Part shown: piece by piece, positions 23,302 through 33,225 of the stretch
How positions within the stretch are numbered: position 1 is the stretch's first letter
How the letters are laid out: every line of letters begins with the position of its first letter
Origin: Plasmodium coatneyi
Taxonomy: Eukaryota > Apicomplexa > Aconoidasida > Haemosporida > Plasmodiidae
DNA length: 64,000 nucleotides
Direction of reading: 5' to 3'
NCBI RefSeq assembly: GCF_001680005.1
Contig: NC_033567.1
Span: forward strand, 248,001 to 312,000
Notes under the pieces: generated by a model
The model's input: the letters and a program-made list of their open reading frames with translations, nothing else
Databases searched by the model: none
What the model was told of the DNA's origin: nothing
Program-made: the position numbers and the translations under genes

Positions 23302-26300
23302 TTTAGTTGTTACTTTAAATGGAATTTTTTATGCCAAAAAAAAAAAAAAAGGAAAAATTTCCAAATTCACATAAAAAATTAAAAATCAACATGCATATAT
23401 GGAGTATATATGCGCGTCTACTTTGATATATACGCAATTTATGGCAAATGCGACAATATTCCAGAGGAACACAAAAAAAAATATGTGCAACGAATATATA
23501 TATAAATATACAAATGTTGTGCCGAAAAGGAGATAATATTTCTATCCCCTCCTTTGCTTTAAATATCAACTTGTGCATATTTTTTTCTTTCATGTACACC
23601 TTAATATGTACCCATTACATTCACTGCAAAAGCCCTATGCATAAAGGATAAGAATAAATCTTCCACTTTATTAACTTGCACAAATGCGCAATTATGCTTG
23701 CTTATATCTCACAATAAACTGATTGTGCATCCAATGATTTGGAGGAAATGGAAAGCCACATAAACAAAACGACATTGTAATATCTCATATTGCATGCACC
23801 AAGTGTTTAACCCTCGCGAATCACCATACATGCATAATTCGCACAACACATTTAATGCATGTAATGCACGTAAACAGAATATAACAATATGGGACCCTTC
23901 AACATGCCAATTCTGTATCCAAATTAAACTTTTTTCTGCATGCATTTAGTGGTCTGTCAAAGGGGGGTGTGCAAACAAATGAATACCACAGAGCAAACGA
24001 GGAAATGCTTTTTAAGCCTCACCACTGCATACTTGCATAACGGCTTGATCATTGCCCCCCTTGGTCCATTTGGTTACAACAACTGAATAGAACACTAAAA
24101 CGCATGCACAACATACTAAAATGATGAAATTTTCACTTTAAGCCACTCTACACGGAACAGCAGGTTATACATGCATATTTGTTTGTACGTCTTCGTTAAA
24201 GGGCAAAAAAACATGATCAAGCCATTATGCAAGAATGTTGCAAAGAAATACACACCCATTTGTTGAAGGAACATCCTTAAAAATGTGACCTATATTTAAA
24301 AAAAATGAAATTGATCGTTGCAAATTTTTTGCATAACCAAATGGGTTAACAAAAAATGCATACACGGGTTTATAAAAAGGGGACACGTTTATAGGACCCA
24401 TTGCTGCAAAAAATGAATTCTCTTCGCATCCATTTAACCTTTCATTATTTGTATTACGACTCGGTTTGTTCTTTCTTATGACTCCCCTTTACGCAATAAA
24501 AATTGTTGATGCGAATAGAGAACTGTAAACAAGCATGTCAAAAATATAATTTCCATTTTTGTATAACTTAATCATGTCCTAATTTTTAACGCAAGACAGA
24601 GTACTCATAATTTGGTAAAGTTAAGGTTGCCAAACATTTGCTCTACATAGAAAATTATACAAAAAAATACTACTAACAGTTTTTTTTTTTTTTTTTTTTT
24701 TATTCCTATAATGTGCTATACAAAGCAGTTATAGCGAATAAAGGAAAATATATAACTGCACACCAAATTACACACAGTAAAGTGTTAAGAAGGAAACAAA
24801 TGAATTGGGGCGCTCCTATACTTTTCCGTTCCTCACATGTGTAAATGCATATATATGCACATCGACCCATGCTGGAATAAAACATATCTGCTTAATTCGT
24901 TGATGTTACATGGGAATAATAAGATGCGGCTCGACCCATATCCTTGCGACTTTTAAAGTGAGCCTTAAATAAAACACACGAAAAAGTGAACATGCTTAAA
25001 CATGTTCGCCATAATATCATAGCTATGGAAAACGTTTATGCGTCACTTACACGTGTGATGATACAACGGAATTAATTAATTCTTTACGCATAAATAATAT
25101 TCACCTATTCGCGAATTGCGTTCACGTGAAGCAGGTTTTGTTGTCCTTCCCCACCTTTATTTTTTCATATATAGGCTGCATTGGAATATTCAATACAACC
25201 ACGCTTTCCATCAATATTAAACTCTCTTATTGGTGTCCCCCCTTTTTACGCTTTTCCTTTTCGTAATTGTTATTTTTTGGTGAAGAACGTAAAATTTAAA
25301 AATGTGCTGTTTCCTCAGTTTGAATGCAATTCAAATGCAGAATTTTTCGAATTGCCCTTCGCGCGAGTTACGACATTTAATGTTTTTTTTTTTATTTTTT
25401 TTTTTTCATGGAAAGGTGTTCGTTTTTTTTTATTGTGATTTTATTCTCCTATATTTTGCTACTTTTTCAAGTCCTTTTTGCAGCATTAGCAAAACAAAAT
25501 ATATATATATATATTGCGAGGGGGAATTAAGACTCCTTTTGTGGCTCCCTGATCGAAAGCAACCTTTGCAACATACTACAAATATATATAGGCCTATATC
25601 TGTTAAGCGGAATGCCGTATATGTGAGAATGAAAAAATAAAAACATCCCTTAAATTATTATGTCGCCACACATTCTTTTAAAAAACTTAATTATAAAACA
25701 GTTTTCTTCTTCAAGGCATCAGAAGTGAAGCCTTTAATGCATACGTACCGTTGCATTCGCCATGTTAATTACATTGCGCGCTTGTAGATTGTAAATATAT
25801 ACGCAACGCATACATGTGTGTTTATGAATTTTTCCATCTGAATATTTTCCCCACTAGTTATTATTCGCTCAAACAGCAGCATTTTTGTTTACATGTCAAC
25901 TTGCGAATCCTCTGCAAATGATTAAATTGTAACGCATATGTTAAACGGGTGTTAAAGGCTTCAAATCGGGATCGTTCCTATATATACATTTTTGCCAAAG
26001 GAGCCCATAAATGTTTCTCGAAATGTGCCTTTTTACTTATATATTTACATTTTTTTCATCCCTTTAGAAGAAAAACATAGTTTACGTTTCCCCTGCGCGT
26101 TATATAAAACCTTTTGGGAAAAAAATTCCCAAAGGTCTTCTCGTTGAACACACTTTTTGCTCGATTACGCATCGCATGTTCATAAATTTGCACTTTATAT
26201 AAAGCACATTTTTTGCGCCTGTTATATATAACTGCAAAAACACGTAATTACGTTATTTTAAAAAATGGTTTTTTTAGTTGAAGCTAATAAACTTATGTAT

Positions 26301-26715
26301 ATTTATGAACAATTTTGTGTTAAATATACATAGAACGAGGTAAAATGTAAATATATTTAAAATACGTCCAAATAATTTCCAAGTATACGTGAACTTGGAA
26401 TGACGCACACGTAATATTCTATAATATGTCTACATATTACACACCAAAAAATAGGAAAATTTAAAGACAAATTTAGTAATAAAAACGTGTACATTTACAC
26501 ACTATATGTATAATTTAACACTTAAAAATGTACAAAAAAACGAAAAAAAAGGGAAGTGAATGAGGTGGCAAAAACTGACCCAATGATGAGACAAAAATGG
26601 CATAATGACGGGACAAATGGGACAAAATGCCATAAAAACTCAAAGAAAAAAATTAAATTACTTAATTAGTTAATTAAATATATCTGATCCATCATATAAA
26701 TTGACATAGCAGCAA
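23302..26715. other. Intergenic upstream of the UIS3-like gene
   Basis: No gene seen. Apart from the TGCATG cluster there is a 22-base T run at 24680-24701. A short hairpin-forming sequence lies near 26110-26135 (CTTTTGGGAA facing TTCCCAAAGG). The plus-strand open frames at 25181-25438 and 25302-25640 contain poly-Phe runs and are not supported. Confidence 0.55.
23390..24175. promoter_or_regulatory. Cluster of TGCATG / TGCATGCA sites upstream of the UIS3-like gene
   Basis: Seven sites lie in the 0.9 kb upstream of the minus-strand start at 23301. There are perfect TGCATGCA octamers at 23791-23798 and 23937-23944, a GCATGCA at 24102-24108, and TGCATG or its complement at 23390, 23829, 23856 and 24170. 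TGCATGCA is the core reported for the sporozoite regulator AP2-Sp. With the UIS3 call this suggests sporozoite-stage control. The motif also occurs elsewhere in the window at lower density. Confidence 0.5.
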
Positions 26716-27400
26716 TTAAGGTGGAGGTAAATTTTTACTCTTCGCCTTACTCCTACGCCTGGCTTGCTTTTTGATGTGCAGATTCATCATTCGCATGCTT
26801 AAAACAGTAAGATGGTGTAAAATACGCAAGCCAAGGTGCAGGCCCAAATGGTAGCAACTATCTCGAAGTCTTGTTTTGGATTTTTTTATTTTTTTAAACT
26901 TGTTCCTTGTAATTTTAATCATGCGCAAAAGGGATTCTTTCAAATTGTTATTGTCTACATATTCATGTGGTAGAATTATCTTGTAACCACCATTTCGCAA
27001 AAAGAGGTCATCTACAAGGGGAAAAAGGGTGACAAGGAAAAAAATATCAAAAGAGTGAAAAAAAATGAGATAAATGAGGATGCAGTTTTTCCCTTTTAAG
27101 CTCTTCCAACAGAAAACGCTATTTGAACGGAAAGATGGCAGGAATGGTTAACCTGCTAAACCTCGCACACAAACGGTACGCCCATATGCTCAAAGACAAA
27201 GCAGTACACTATAACAACTTTTTTCCTCATTTTTAACCGATCAAGGAGTGCACTACAATTTACACATCCTTAAATTAAATTTACCTACCGTAATTTGGCA
27301 ACACATATTTCTCCTTCTTCTTTCCTCGCAATGCATTTAATTCTTGGGCGTAAAGAAAGAGCAAAACTATTACACAAATCAACACTTTCAAATAATTCAT
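26716..27400 (-). CDS. Small basic secreted protein (two exons)
   Basis: Minus-strand exons 27400..27289 and 27011..26716 encode 135 residues. The donor is GTAGGT and the acceptor CCTTGTAG; the split codon G|AT (Asp38) preserves the frame. The first 24 residues form a clear signal peptide (MNYLKVLICVIVLLFLYA). A Lys-rich stretch follows. The mature protein is strongly basic, with clusters such as KKIKKSK and a C-terminal Lys/Arg/Ser-rich tail ending in Pro residues, and a helical His/Leu-rich middle. No PEXEL and no second membrane segment are visible. It lies on the same strand as the UIS3-like gene and a multi-TM gene. I recognise no family. The gene call rests on signal peptide, splice sites and frame continuity. 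Confidence 0.6.
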
Positions 27401-27960
27401 GGTATTAGGAATAATTATTAACAAAAATATAGGGGACAGCTCTAATACGCTTCATAATGCTCAACTTTTACCAAAAAAAGTGCACATATATACACATACA
27501 TATATGTACATATGTGAGCGTACACATATATATACTGCGCTCAATTGCTAACCTTCCCAAATGGTTACTACCATTGGCAACTTAAAAAAAAGGTGACTTA
27601 TAATTCGTAATAAGAAACGAAACGGGAAGAAAAAATAAAAATAAAAAAATAAAATAACAAATGGTAATCAAACAAATGAAGGGAAGTTCAAAAGAACGCT
27701 AAAGCGTCGGTTATAAAAGTTGCACAGTTGATCAAATCTGATAATCAGCCATTTGGATTTATGAACAAACAGCAAAATTAATATTATATAAAATAAAAGA
27801 AACAAAAATGTACATGTACTTTGCCGTCATTCATATATATATTTATTACTATAAATGTCCATTTAACGTTTCTTAAATTTTATGGCAATATTTCTTCATG
27901 CGTCGTATATAGAACAATATACGTATTAACATAATATAACCCTAATGTGCTTTTTTTTTT

Positions 27961-28016
27961 TTTTCTGTTCATTGCGCTTTTTTCTAGAGCAACATTTGTG
28001 CGCAATGAACAGAAAA
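27961..28016. repeat. Perfect 17-bp inverted repeat with 22-nt spacer
   Basis: The left arm TTTTCTGTTCATTGCGC (27961-27977) is the exact reverse complement of 28000-28016. The spacer 27978-27999 is T-rich and unpaired. The inner part of the stem contains GCGC, unusual for this AT-rich intergenic DNA. As RNA it would form a stable hairpin; as DNA a cruciform is possible. Confidence 0.85.
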
Positions 28017-28390
28017 CTATATCTTTTCAAACAAACACGTACTGTATATGTATATGTGTATATATTTATTTATATATAATGTGCGTATATAACAAGTAAA
28101 AATTGGTCACACTTGTTCTCTTGTTAGATATACAATTCTTTTATTACATAAACATATCCAAATAATTACATATATACATTATGAATCGAGTGCACACTAT
28201 GTTAAAATTATATATATTATATGTACAATTTTTTTAAAATTCTGAATAAAAAAGAACTTCTTAATATTTTACACTACCACCACTGGCCATGAAAATTATC
28301 TGAAGGGACTAACAATTGTGTTTTTCTCAAAATGAAATGGTATAAAGCCTTATCTTATGCGTTAACAAAATAATATAAATTTATGCCTCT

Positions 28391-28414
28391 AAAAAAAAAA
28401 AAAAAAAAAAAAAA
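28391..28414. repeat. A24 homopolymer
   Basis: Uninterrupted run of 24 A. Such tracts are typical of Plasmodium intergenic DNA, exclude nucleosomes and are prone to length error. Confidence 0.9.
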
Positions 28415-29110
28415 GCACATTTCTTTGTTTATCTAGCTTGAAAAATTAAAACTTTTGCTAACACACCGCCATTTAAATATAAAAGCAATTTTAAAGTGAA
28501 TCCTAAAAAATGGGTGTTTTTTTTTTTTTTTTTATAGTTGAAGCAAATATGAACCCGCAGTTATGTTGTTTTATAAAAACTGTTGTTTCGAATATACCAC
28601 ATTTTATAACAAAATCGTTAAGATAAAATTTTTTCTTTCCCTGTAATTCATTCGCCCCTTTCTTTTATATCTTCCTTTCCCACATTATGTTGCACTCTTC
28701 TTAAATTTGCGATGAAGTGTTGCGAATTTGAGAAAATGGGAAAGGATAAACCCCCCATTTCTTGAGTTGTGTTTTTAAGAAAATTTTATATTTATGAACT
28801 ACTTGAAAAAACGCGGTATGTGATTTTTCCTATCTTATGATAAATGCATATTATGAATCATCACTAGGTCTCTATAAAATGGCCAACGGAAAACAGTATT
28901 TAAGTAAATCTTGCAAAAAGGGTTCTTATATAATCCGTTCTTGTGATGCCACACCTGCGCCACCAAGCTGTGCGTATACATAAATTCACATAAGTGTAAG
29001 TTATCTATATACTTATATATATGTGTGCGCGCTGTACGGAAATTCGCGAAAACAAAATAACTTGGTTCTGATAGAAAAGGCAGATCAAAAGGAAGCGGCA
29101 TTTTCCTGAA

Positions 29111-29140
29111 TTCTACTAAATTCTACTAAATTCTACTAAA
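29111..29140. repeat. Three tandem copies of TTCTACTAAA
   Basis: Three perfect 10-bp copies followed by a partial fourth (TTCC). It lies in intergenic DNA about 0.8 kb from the 3' end of the multi-TM gene. Confidence 0.9.
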
Positions 29141-29909
29141 TTCCTTTTTTTAACGTGGTGGGAAATTCCTAAACTGTTTTATCATCTCGTCTACTTTTCT
29201 TAAAAACACTTAGTTGTGCTAAAGTTAACAAAATTTGAATCTTATAAAGGTAAAACATTTTTAACATAGTAGGTTTTGCATTTTTCTTCCAGCTCCTTTT
29301 TTTCCATTTAATGTAGCTACAGCTCGTTTTTTTCAACGTGGTGCAAAACATACAAAGTAGAAACTATACTTCACTAAGGAAAGAGTAATTCCTTTCTTTT
29401 GTTCCATGAAAAATTTCGGAAATATGCGAATTACCAACATCTCTGGTCGCGAATTTCCTCTTGTACAGCGTGTTTATAATTGTCTATATATAAATATGCA
29501 TATCTAATTTTCTGTTACTTTGAATAACATTTCCGCCCGCTCAAATTTACGTGTACATATATTTACATGATTGCGTGTGTACACATGCACAAACATAACT
29601 ACGCCACGTCCTCTAAATTTTAATTTTATAAAATTTAAGCAGGAATGAACAACAAAAAGAATAGTATAAAAAAAAAAAAAAAGTAAAAAAGTATAACTTT
29701 AAAAGGATGCTATGCGTTCTTCTTCCCTTTTGTGTTTCTCTGCCTTGTTCTCCTTCAAAATGTGCAATGTTCCAAAATTATTAAAAAAAAAAGAATTACA
29801 TTTTATCCTACCTTCGATCGAACAACAAAAAAGGAGCCCTAAAAAAAAATTTAAATCGTTATTGTAACTTGTGCTACATAGATTGGGAAAAAAAAAACTC
29901 TTTTTCTGC

Positions 29910-31612
29910 TTAAAACTTAATTAGGCATACAATATTCCTCATGTATATTTTCCATTTTCTATCTTTTTTTTTTTTTTTTATCATTGGAAAGGTTCTTTTG
30001 AAAAACATAAACAAGTCTTCTCCATATTTCCCCCACTTAGCGGTATGTTCTTTTTTTCTCTTTTTCCCTACTATTGTTATAATCATCAGGCTTAAAATTA
30101 GTCCTATGATGGAACACCTAAATGGTGGAAAAGCGAACCAAAAAGGAAAAAAAAAAAAAAAAATGAAAAAAAACGATAAAATCAATTTTTCACATGGATA
30201 TCTCTACACAGATGAGCCTAATGTAGTATGTGTGCACATAGGAGGCTCTTCCTTTTCTTACCAAATCGTAGTAACTAAGGTAAACACTGCCCAAAATAAG
30301 TAAGGAGCACTCTTCTGACACGCACTGGCTTTGTTAATCTTCAATGCCCAAGGAAAAAAAAAAAAAAAGGGGTGCAATTGAAAAAATAAACCACAGTAAA
30401 AATACATATTTATACATGTACAAAAAGGATCGGCAGTTACAATTCGTTTGTCCACACCTGAATTGTCCCAAAGTATGTCCATAGAAAGCACACTAGCATT
30501 AAAAGAACCTCAGAGAGTAGCTAAAAAAAGGAAGAGGGAATGAGTTGTAGGAAAATTCAATGGGGGTCTACACTAAATGAGAATCGAATGGCATACATTC
30601 GGGGATCTACATCGGGCACACATTTTTAGAATCCATGTTATTTATTCGTTAAAGTGCCTCCAGTTTATCACCCTCTTTCATGTGAAAGGCTATCGCAAAA
30701 ATTTCGCAAATTGTTAAGCAGTACTATACAATGCATAACTCGTAAAACCTACCCCTTTGTCTTCCTTTAACAAAACTTGAACTCTTTTTACAAAAGAAAA
30801 TAAGAAAAAACTCTTCAGAAGGGAAGAAGCACGCCGTTTTTCGCAGATGAGAAAGGAGTGTGTATGGTATGCTCAAAAATAGAATACATCAAATTTTTAA
30901 AAGTTAACCCAAGAAATTACCAAAAATATTGCTCCTATGATCCATGTTCCTGTAGAACAGGCAAACATAGTAAAAAATAGTGTGCATGGAGATTCTTTCG
31001 TTCACTGTGTATTGAAATATGTACTACCACTTCACTGCTAAGTGTTTTTCCTTTATTCAGCCCTGACTAAGTTTCGTCCTCTTTCCTTTCCCATTTATAA
31101 CACAGTTTGTAGTTTTCACAACGAAATGTACACAAATCTCACTTACGTAAATATCCATCGCAACTAACGTTTAAGTCCAATGCCAAACTCGCTACCAGTA
31201 GGATGTCCACAAATACAATTACCAGGCGCACCACCGTTCCCTAATTAATTATTTATTTGCATGTTCTTTTTCATTTTTCTGCATAACTTACTATTTTTGC
31301 TATTAACGCAATAGCACAGTGAAAATTTGGTGAGCAAACAAACGGGCAAATGATTCAAGTGCGTATAAAAAAATGACACTTGCATAATTCGAAACAAAAA
31401 TGGTTAAATACCGCTTCTACAAAATAAGTAGACAAAAATGGAGTAAAATAATATAAGTTAATTAAGAAGGAACTAACAAGCGTATTTCCTTTTTTTCTTT
31501 GCGATGCTATTAATATTTTTCCCCTTTTTTACTTACCTCCCAAAAAATTCTGATTTTCAATCCTCAGATCATCCTCGGTTTCCGTGAGGGCTGTCCTGTG
31601 GGCATGTTCCAT
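29910..31612 (-). CDS. Multi-exon protein with about four TM segments (5' join unresolved)
   Basis: Several short minus-strand exons join in one frame to give a hydrophobic protein. The exons I can place are 31612..31537 (ATG start, donor GTAAGT), a TM exon about 31240..31147 (acceptor TTAATTAG, donor GTAAGT), about 30950..30922, about 30512..30450 ending ACAATTCAG before GTGTGG, about 30317..30263 (acceptor GTGTCAG), and the last exon from the acceptor CCATTTAG near 30109 down to the stop at 29910. Each of the last four exons contains or completes a membrane segment, about four in all, and the C-terminus is a Lys-rich tail with a few Trp. The join of the ATG exon to the first TM exon does not keep frame (phase 1 into phase 0), so a micro-exon or another start is missing. 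It is probably a conserved Plasmodium membrane protein; I recognise no family. Confidence 0.55.
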
Positions 31613-33225
31613 TTGTAACCAAAAAAAGGAAACAACAAGTTGACGACAGATAGCAGTGCGAAACGCAGCTAAGTAACAAAAATTAGATAAAAAAATATTG
31701 TGAAAAATTACAAAAAAATCTGCGTAAGAATTACATATGCGCGATAAACAAAAATTCATGTATCACATTTTTGTAGGATGATATGCAAACCCTATGGTTG
31801 AGTGGGAGAGACCCATATTTCCACACAAATGATTATTGCTAAAGGATAAATATTAAGTTTCAAATAAAATGCACACTTAAAATGAAATGTACCTTTAAAA
31901 CCTTTTTTATGTTTCTCTGTTATCTTCCCAATTGGGAAATATTTTTTTTAAATAATCGAATTGGGAACATATGTATATACACAGCTCCAGGGAGGACTAG
32001 TTCAAATGCCGTTGTTCATTTGCCCTTCCTTTTGTTAAAATTAAGAGAATTCAGGAGTCTTCCATTTGCAACTAGGAGAAGCCAGTTAATTCGCCCTTCC
32101 GTTTTCTTTTTTTTTTCTGCGCAGAACAGATAAAACACGTTTTCACAAAACATGGACGAACTGTATGATCATTTACACAGGAAAGGGACAATTCAAAAAT
32201 GAAAGGACAAAATGTCACTTCGTTGAAGTGTTCCAATTGTTAAAAAATGCTTCATATATGCGATAAAAACGACCTTCCCTGTTTCCTTCAAAGATGCTCC
32301 AACGCGTGCATACTTACATGCTTACATATGTCTTATTAATTTCCCGAATTAGCCACGCATCGGTTCTACATTGCACATACATTCTCATTTTGAGACAGTC
32401 AACATTTGCTCATTTGATTGTTTGTTCTTCCCTTCTGACGGGTAACGCACACGAGCTCTATCCCCCCAATTTGCGCATTTGCAGAAAATAATTACAAACG
32501 TGGTCACTTCTTAAGGTTAAGGGGGTAAAAGGAATTTTCCTATAATCTTCAGCTGCATTTTTACAATATCTCATAAAACGAGAAGGCATAGACCAATAGC
32601 TGAGGTGCTTTATAAAAATGTGGCAAAATTAAGTCAAAGGTCCCAATAAGGACACGGCAAATGTGTTGGCAAATTCTGAGTTTTTTACTCTTTAAAAAAG
32701 GAACATTAAACGAATAACAAACGAATGAAATGAGAGAGAAAAAAAAAAATTGTTCAAATAGTGGGCGTTCCATGTATGCAACGCCCTTCAAAGCAGCTAT
32801 AGTTATAATGAAAATACCGCTATTAACAAATAGGTCGTGATCGCATATTGCACATTCCTACTTGGATTTAACATAAAAGGGATCTTAAAAATGCGAAAAA
32901 AAAAAAATAAACCAATAAAAAAATGCAACAATATTCAAAATGATTAATTAAAAAATTATTTGTCCGCTGTCTTTTCAATTATTAACACTTTCCCGCTTCC
33001 CCCTTCTTCATTTAAAACCAAAGTTTAACGACACCCAGGAGTTGCCTACTTGGCACACGCGTTTGTTTCTTCCTGCGTCGTAACTACTCCGAATTAACCA
33101 TTAGCCGTACTGATGTTATTCTAATATTAACAAATCGCCAACCGCATTATTCCCCCTCATGATGATGAATTTTTTTCCTAATTTTTGTGAGGTACACGGG
33201 ACGGACAAGTAAACACAGAACCCTC
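31613..33225. other. Intergenic, no gene seen
   Basis: About 1.6 kb between the multi-TM gene and the Sen1-like helicase. Small open frames exist (31882-32133 plus, 32294-32491 plus, 32561-32791 minus) but lack domains or consistent splice contexts. Confidence 0.5.

Larger units (their letters stand above)
27401..29909. other. Intergenic with hairpin and simple repeats
   Basis: No supported gene. Notable items are a 17-bp inverted repeat at 27961-28016, a 24-base A run at 28391-28414 and a three-copy 10-bp repeat at 29111-29140. The minus-strand open frame at 28835-29101 begins with a plausible ATG but quickly runs into intron-like sequence, so I do not call it. Confidence 0.55.

Noticed and set aside
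25181..25640. Overlapping plus-strand frames with Cys and Phe
   Set aside because: Driven by T runs; no consistent start or splice signal.
28835..29101. Minus-strand frame starting MPLPFDLPFL
   Set aside because: After about 22 codons it runs into microsatellite-like intron sequence, and no continuation could be joined.
29941..30303. 120-codon plus-strand frame
   Set aside because: It is the antisense shadow of the last exons of the minus-strand multi-TM gene, which splice in frame.
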